DNA of 9,104 bases from JBGTLA01 sp041744375 (lineage in GTDB: Bacteria > Actinomycetota > Acidimicrobiia > Spongiisociales > ZC4RG35), in the NCBI GenBank assembly GCA_041744375.1, contig JBGTLA010000190.1:1-9104 (forward strand). Reading direction: 5' to 3'. The stretch's first letter is position 1. Each line of letters starts with the position of its first letter. Of this stretch, positions 5,566-9,104 are shown one piece after another. Position numbers and translations under genes: made by a program. The notes beneath the pieces were generated by a model that was not told the origin of the DNA, searched no databases, and worked only from the letters and a program-made list of their open reading frames with translations.

Positions 5566-6426
5566 ATGAAGCCTCTCCAATTCGGAATCTCTCCCACGCC
5601 CGATGCCTCCCGATACAACGAGACGGTCCGGCTGGTGACCCTGGCCGAGGAGCTGGGCCTGGACATGGTGGGCATCCAGGACCACCCCTACCAGAGGCGG
5701 TTCCTCGACACCTTCGCGCTTCTTTCGGTGCTCCTGGCCCGGACCGAGCGGATCACCCTGTTCCCCGATGTCGCCAGCCTCCCCGTTCGGGGGGCGGTGT
5801 CGGTCGCCAAGGTGGGCGCCTCCCTCGACGTGATGTTCCCGGGCCGCTTCCAGGTGGGCCTCGGCGCCGGTGCCTTCTGGGACGCGGTGGAAGGACTGGG
5901 CGGTCCCCGGCGCTCCCCCGGCGAGGCCGTGGACGCCTTCGAGGAGGCGCTCGACGTCATCGAGGCGCTGTGGTCGGGTGAACGGGGGCTGCAGGTGGAC
6001 GGCGACCACTATCGACTGGCCGGCGCCCATTCGGGACCGGTGCCCACCACCGGCATCGACGTGTGGGTCGGGGCGGGGGGATCGCGCATGCTGTCGATCA
6101 TCGGGCGGAGGTGCGACGGCTGGATTCCTTCGAGCAGCTGGCTCCCTCCGGAGGGACTTGCTCCCAGGCACCGCCTCATTGACGAGGCCGCCGAGGAGGC
6201 CGGGCGCCACCCGGAGGCGATCCGCCGCATCTACAACGTGGTGGGTCGCATCCGCCCGGGCCCGGCCACGGGTTTCCTCGAGGGCGATCACGACCACTGG
6301 GTCGAGGAGTTGGCTGGCGTCGCCGACGAGGGCCGGATGGACTCGTTCGTCCTCATGCTCGCCGAGGAGGCCGAGACCCAGGTCCGGGCCTTCGCCGAAG
6401 TGGCCGCCGCCCTCTCGTCCCCCTGA
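5566..6426 (+). CDS. LLM-class (luciferase-like) flavin-dependent oxidoreductase
   Basis: The 286-residue TIM-barrel protein belongs to the bacterial luciferase-like monooxygenase superfamily, whose members use FMN or F420. Evidence: N-terminal strand LQFGISPTPDA (4-14), ETVRLVTLAEELGLDMVGIQDHP (19-41), TERITLFPDVASLPVRGAVSVAKVGASLDVMFPGRFQVGLGAGAF (60-104, the most conserved part, with P73-x-R75 and the GR-x-x-x-G-x-G strand), EALDVIEALWSG (127-138), and IDVWVGAGGSRMLSIIGRRCDGWIPS (164-189, the phosphate-binding strand of the cofactor). In actinobacteria this branch often uses coenzyme F420, but I cannot distinguish F420 from FMN here. The substrate is unknown. The start ATG follows GAGGAG by 2 nt, which is rather close. 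It is divergent from the Mut7-C gene and convergent with the PatB-like gene, 19 bp away. Confidence 0.9.
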   Translation: MKPLQFGISPTPDASRYNETVRLVTLAEELGLDMVGIQDHPYQRRFLDTFALLSVLLARTERITLFPDVASLPVRGAVSVAKVGASLDVMFPGRFQVGLGAGAFWDAVEGLGGPRRSPGEAVDAFEEALDVIEALWSGERGLQVDGDHYRLAGAHSGPVPTTGIDVWVGAGGSRMLSIIGRRCDGWIPSSSWLPPEGLAPRHRLIDEAAEEAGRHPEAIRRIYNVVGRIRPGPATGFLEGDHDHWVEELAGVADEGRMDSFVLMLAEEAETQVRAFAEVAAALSSP

Positions 6427-6445
6427 GCAGGGTGAAGAGGCCCTT

Positions 6446-7594
6446 TCAGGCGATGGCCTCCAACGCGGCCGCCATGCGTTCGAAGAGCTCGGTCACGATC
6501 GGGGCGGTGGTGGCGAAGTTGAGCCGGGCGTGGCCCTGGCCACCGAGGCCAAAGGGCCGCCCTTCGGTGAGCGCCACCCGGGCATGGTCCAACAGGTAGG
6601 CGGCGGGGTCGTCGATGCCGTAGCTCCGGAAGTCGAGCCAGGCGAGATACGTTGCCTCGGGCGGGCTGAATCCCACGTCCGGTAGATGCGCCTCGATCAG
6701 CCCACCGACCAGGCTACGATTCGCCTCGAGGCGCAAAATGACGGCGTCAAGCCAATCGCGACCCCCGGCGTAGGCGGCGGCGTTGGCGATGAGACCGAAC
6801 GTCCCCACTCCGACCTTCTCGGGGGTGAAGTAATCGGCCCACACCTCGACATCACCGTCGCCGGTGAGGACCACCTGGGCGCATTTGAGCCCGGGGAGGT
6901 TCCATGCCTTCGAGGCCGAGGTCACCGTGATGACCGTCTCGGCGTCCACCGAAGCGGCCACGACGTGACCCCCACCGGATGGGATCAGCGGGGCATGCAC
7001 TTCGTCGGCGATGACCCGGGCCGAGTGGGCGGCGGCGATCTCGACGACGCGGACCACTTCTTCGGAGGTAAGGCTGCGCCCGACCGGATTCCACGGGTTG
7101 CACAGGACGATGGAACCGGCTCCGTCGACCAGGGCCCGCTCGATCCCGTCCAGGTCGAGCTGGTAGCGGCCGTCCGGGCCGGGTCGGCACGGCACCTCCA
7201 CCAGTTGGCGACCGGCCCGCTCGACCATCGAGAAGAACGGGTGGTAGACCGGTGTGTGCAGCACCACCGGCGAGTCGGGTGCGGTGAGATGGACGATGAC
7301 GCGGCGGATCCCCTCGACGACGTCGGGGGCGGCGAAGACCTGATCCGTGCTCACCTCCCACCCGAAGCGGTCCGTCCAGAAGCTACAGGCTGACTCGGCG
7401 GCGCGGCGCTCGATGGCCGGGTAGTGGTACCCGGTGTCGCCCCGTTGCACTGCAGCAGAGAGGGCATCTGCCACCGCCGGAGCCAGGCCGAAGTCCATCT
7501 CGGCCACCCAGGCGGCCAGCACGTCGTCGGGAAAGTAGTTCCACTTCAGGCCGCCCCGGGCCCTTAGGTCTGAGGGAGTGCGCTCGTCGTCCAC
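6446..7594 (-). CDS. PatB/MalY-type PLP-dependent C-S lyase (cystathionine beta-lyase; aminotransferase class I/II fold)
   Basis: The 382-residue fold type I PLP enzyme likely cleaves C-S bonds of cystathionine, cysteine conjugates or related amino acids to pyruvate, ammonia and a thiol. Sequence markers: KWNYFPDDVLAAWVAEMDF (17-35), diagnostic of the MalY/PatB subgroup; GYHYPA (55-60); TPVYHPFF (114-121) with the PLP-stacking Y117; CNPWNPVGR (165-173) with N166; ADEVHAPL (196-203) with D197 for the pyridine nitrogen; TSASKAWNLPGLKCA (225-239) with the Schiff-base lysine K229; and HARLNFA (355-361) with R357 for the substrate carboxylate. Most relatives have NPHNP where this one has NPWNP. 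The GTG at 7594 is chosen because the family begins there and a TANNNT box sits 7 nt upstream. The open frame to 7849 would add 85 unrelated residues. Confidence 0.92.
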   Translation of the reverse strand: MDDERTPSDLRARGGLKWNYFPDDVLAAWVAEMDFGLAPAVADALSAAVQRGDTGYHYPAIERRAAESACSFWTDRFGWEVSTDQVFAAPDVVEGIRRVIVHLTAPDSPVVLHTPVYHPFFSMVERAGRQLVEVPCRPGPDGRYQLDLDGIERALVDGAGSIVLCNPWNPVGRSLTSEEVVRVVEIAAAHSARVIADEVHAPLIPSGGGHVVAASVDAETVITVTSASKAWNLPGLKCAQVVLTGDGDVEVWADYFTPEKVGVGTFGLIANAAAYAGGRDWLDAVILRLEANRSLVGGLIEAHLPDVGFSPPEATYLAWLDFRSYGIDDPAAYLLDHARVALTEGRPFGLGGQGHARLNFATTAPIVTELFERMAAALEAIA

Positions 7595-7601
7595 TGCCCC
7601 G

Positions 7602-7607
7602 AGGGTA
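7602..7607 (-). promoter_or_regulatory. -10 element for leaderless transcription of the PatB-like gene
   Basis: On the minus strand TACCCT is followed by CGGGGCA and then GTG 7594. The block nearly duplicates the one before GTG 3316. No ribosome binding site is present. It lies 28 bp from the left arm of the 7635-7737 inverted-repeat segment. Confidence 0.45.
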
Positions 7608-7634
7608 GAGACGAACCAGCATCGTACGGTCGCT

Positions 7635-7737
7635 AGGACGGTGTTGAATAACAGTGGAAGCCCGACTCCCAGCTCGGCCCAGTCCCGGGCAGGAGGGCTG
7701 GCGTCGATGGCTGGAACGAATTGTTCAACACGGTCCT
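7635..7737. repeat. 103-bp segment bounded by 17-bp imperfect inverted repeats (MITE-like or transcript hairpin)
   Basis: The left arm 7635-7651 (AGGACGGTGTTGAATAA) and right arm 7721-7737 (TTGTTCAACACGGTCCT) are inverted copies with 15 of 17 positions matching, separated by 69 bp. The right arm starts at the stop codon of the coiled-coil gene; the left arm ends near the PatB-like promoter. The segment fills most of the 142-bp gap between the two genes and has no coding content I trust. Inverted ends around a short non-coding core fit a small non-autonomous element. However, the flanking bases show no target-site duplication, so a long-range transcript stem or terminator remains possible. Confidence 0.55.
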
Positions 7738-8145
7738 CAGGCCAGTTGCGCGGCGATGAAAACGAACCCGGCCACGGTGACTGCCGAGCCCAGAGAGGCC
7801 GCCACATGGACTCTGGTTTGGGCGTGCATCGACTGATAGAGGTCACCAAACCGGTCGTCGAGACGCCGTAGGTCGCCCCGGATCTCGGTCCGCAGCTCGC
7901 CGATCCCGGTGTGCAGCTCCCTCCGCAGCTGACCGATCTCGGTGTGCAGCTCCGACCGCAGCTGACCGATCTCGGTGTGCAGCTCTGTCCGGAGATCTCC
8001 CACCTCGCGTCTCAAGTCACCGACGTCGGCCTTCGTCGCCGGGAGATCGTCGGGCATGTAACTCATGAGCGTCTCCGCCGGTCCGTTGCCGAGCACCTCG
8101 GTAAGTCGATGATACAGGGCCTTCTCTCTCCGTCCGAGCCGCCAC
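7737..8145 (-). CDS. Coiled-coil protein with C-terminal membrane anchor; apparent frameshift near the start
   Basis: The conserved-looking part reads EKALYHRLTEVLGNGPAETL, then MSYMPDDLPATKADVGDLRREV. A hendecad coiled coil follows (HTEIGQLRSEL repeated three times with changes), then a hydrophobic C-terminus (HVAASLGSAVTVAGFVFIAA) likely to be a membrane anchor. Similar small 'LYHRL..LG..HAETLM.YLP' coiled-coil proteins of unknown function occur in actinobacteria (recollection, not a search). The start is problematic. A near-perfect ribosome binding site (GGAAGGAGG, 8159-8151) lies 5 nt before GTG 8145, but GTG is out of frame with the conserved part. Two extra bases in the (GA)4 tract at 8123-8130 would join them as VAARTEREREKALYHRL. 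The in-frame alternative, ATG 8243, adds an unconserved leader without a binding site. I therefore treat it as a real gene with a possible natural or artefactual frameshift. Confidence 0.62.
7902..8000. repeat. Three tandem 33-bp repeats coding for coiled-coil hendecads
   Basis: Units 7902-7934, 7935-7967 and 7968-8000 each begin GATCyCGGTGTGCAGCTC on the plus strand and encode 11-residue repeats of the H-T-E-I-G-Q-L-R-x-E-L type on the minus strand. The first two units differ by only a few bases; the third diverges after about 18 bp. A shorter degenerate copy precedes them at 7881-7901. Confidence 0.8.
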
Positions 8146-8150
8146 GGCGA

Positions 8151-8159
8151 CCTCCTTCC
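8151..8159 (-). promoter_or_regulatory. Strong ribosome binding site marking the intended start of the coiled-coil gene
   Basis: On the minus strand GGAAGGAGG is followed by TCGCC and GTG 8145. It is the best Shine-Dalgarno match noted in the window. It points to a start that is out of frame with the downstream coding sequence. Confidence 0.55.
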
Positions 8160-8263
8160 GCTCCCGCCGGCAGCCGCACCGGGATGATGATGCAACAGTG
8201 TGACGATTCTCGGTAGCCCCGCGCCCGATTGCGCTGCCGCCATCGGAGCACCAATGTGACCCG

Positions 8264-9104
8264 ATGCCAGACACCGTAACTTCCTGGATCGGCGGCACCG
8301 AGGCCGCCTCCGGCAACACCGAAACGCTGATCAACCCGGCCACGGGCCACCCCGGGGCCACCGTCGACCGGGCAGGACTGGAACTGGTCGACCGGGCCAC
8401 ACGGGCCGCTGCTTCTGCCCTAGGCGAGTGGGGGTCTGCCACCCCCAGGGAGCGTGCGAAGGCCATGTTGGCTCTGGCCGACCTCGTCGAGGGCCACGGC
8501 GACGACCTATCGCGCCTCGAGGTCGAGGAAACGGGCAAGCCCTACGCCACCATGCGGGAGGGGGAGCTGCCGCTGGTGGTCGACAACCTCCGCTTCTTCG
8601 CCGGTGCCGCCCGCAGCACCGAAGGCACCGCCGGCGGCGTCTTCCAGACCGGTTACACCTCCCTCGTTCCCCGGCGACCCGTCGGTGTGGTGGGACAGCT
8701 GGCGCCGTGGAACTTCCCGCTCATCATGGCGGTCTGGAAGGTGGGAGCGGCGATGGCGGCGGGATGCGCCTCGATCCTCAAGCCCTCCCCCCAGACCCCC
8801 GGCACCTCGGTCAGGCTGGCCCAACTGGCCGAAGAGGCCGGAGTACCCCCCGGGGTGGTCAACGTCCTCACCGGCGGCGACGACGTGGGTGAGGCCATGG
8901 TCGCCCACCCCGCCATCTCGATGGTGAGCCTCACCGGGTCGACCGCCACGGGACGCCAGGTGGCCGCCGCCGCCGCTCCCACCCTGAAGAAGCTCCATCT
9001 GGAGTTGGGAGGCAAAGCTCCTCTCGTCGTTTTCGACGACGCCGACGTCGCCGCCGCCGCCCGGGGGGCGACGATGGGCGCCACCTACAACTCGGGCCAG
9101 GACT
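8264..9104 (+). CDS. Aldehyde dehydrogenase, aminobutyraldehyde/betaine-aldehyde type (partial, cut at right edge)
   Basis: The first 280 residues of an NAD(P)+-dependent aldehyde dehydrogenase (full length normally about 475) are present; the frame is open to the end of the window. It would oxidise an aldehyde to the acid, plausibly an aminoaldehyde from polyamine or choline breakdown. Markers: INPATGHPGATV (23-34), VEETGKPYATMREGELP (87-103), GVVGQLAPWNFPL (141-153) with oxyanion-hole N150, LKPSPQTPGTSVRLAQLAEEAGVPPGVVNVLTGG (172-205) with cofactor-binding K173, SLTGSTATGR (222-231), and ELGGKAPLVVFDDAD (247-261) with general base E247. The last visible residues, YNSGQD, directly precede the catalytic Cys in the family. 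The N(S/A)GQDC-type motif is what suggests the gamma-aminobutyraldehyde dehydrogenase branch. No ribosome binding site is seen. A CAATGT hexamer 6 nt before ATG 8264 is a weak leaderless -10 candidate. It is divergent from the coiled-coil gene. Confidence 0.93.
   Translation, partial: MPDTVTSWIGGTEAASGNTETLINPATGHPGATVDRAGLELVDRATRAAASALGEWGSATPRERAKAMLALADLVEGHGDDLSRLEVEETGKPYATMREGELPLVVDNLRFFAGAARSTEGTAGGVFQTGYTSLVPRRPVGVVGQLAPWNFPLIMAVWKVGAAMAAGCASILKPSPQTPGTSVRLAQLAEEAGVPPGVVNVLTGGDDVGEAMVAHPAISMVSLTGSTATGRQVAAAAAPTLKKLHLELGGKAPLVVFDDADVAAAARGATMGATYNSGQD

Noticed and set aside
5000..6426. A toxin-antitoxin or defence pair formed by the Mut7-C protein and its divergent neighbour
   Set aside because: The neighbour is a metabolic flavin oxidoreductase, the genes are divergent rather than an overlapping operon, and the Mut7-C active site looks degraded.
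6423..6449. Possible hairpin terminator between the flavin oxidoreductase and PatB-like genes
   Set aside because: Only a 4-bp AGGG/CCCT stem and a separate 4-bp CTGA/TCAG pairing with an internal loop; too weak and no T-run.
6686..7393. Plus-strand open frame rich in Asp/Gly/His opposite the PatB-like gene
   Set aside because: It is antisense to the PLP-binding core of a conserved enzyme; composition reflects the complement of biased codons.
7902..8000. CRISPR-like array
   Set aside because: The repeats are directly tandem with no unique spacers, lie in frame, and encode coiled-coil residues.

Overview
The window is GC-rich, gene-dense DNA with strong G/C bias at third codon positions. Gene content suggests a high-GC actinobacterium: an LLM-class flavin oxidoreductase, a short actinobacterial-type citrate synthase, a DUF3224 protein, cyclase and TPR-regulator remnants, and many GTG/TTG starts. 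I lean towards Acidimicrobiia or a related uncultured lineage, but no marker gene fixes the taxon.

Layout. (1) Bases 1-812 are a mosaic of gene pieces. A NAD(P)/FAD-oxidoreductase fragment runs off the left edge on the minus strand. A class III nucleotide cyclase fragment follows on the minus strand. A TPR-regulator C-terminus lies on the plus strand and is interrupted by an in-frame TAG. (2) 880-1131 (+) is a small hypothetical protein with a good ribosome binding site. It converges on exodeoxyribonuclease III at 1199-2089 (-). (3) A YihY/BrkB-type membrane protein at 2223-3179 (+) is divergent from the nuclease. A DUF3224 protein at 3316-3735 (+) follows it. (4) A citrate synthase-like enzyme (3740-4837, -) and a Ub-Mut7C/Mut7-C protein (5000-5524, -) point the same way. 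(5) A luciferase-like flavin oxidoreductase (5566-6426, +) is divergent from the Mut7-C gene, apparently from one overlapping bidirectional promoter. (6) A PatB/MalY-type PLP C-S lyase (6446-7594, -) lies downstream. Upstream of it is a 103-bp segment bounded by 17-bp inverted repeats. (7) A coiled-coil membrane-anchored protein (7737-8145, -) appears to carry a frameshift in a GA tract just after its start. (8) An aldehyde dehydrogenase (8264 onward, +) is cut by the right edge just before its catalytic cysteine.

The genes do not form one pathway. They are mostly single-gene transcription units, several convergent or divergent. The clearest shared signal is regulatory: five genes have a TANNNT -10 hexamer ending 7-8 nt before the start codon, the leaderless-transcript arrangement known from actinobacteria. 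This also fixes start codons well inside some open frames.

I found no convincing undescribed multi-gene system, CRISPR array, tRNA, rRNA or complete insertion sequence. The best points for follow-up are the fragment mosaic, the two apparent disabling changes (in-frame TAG; GA-tract frameshift), the overlapping divergent promoter, the degenerate Mut7-C nuclease domain, and the inverted-repeat segment.
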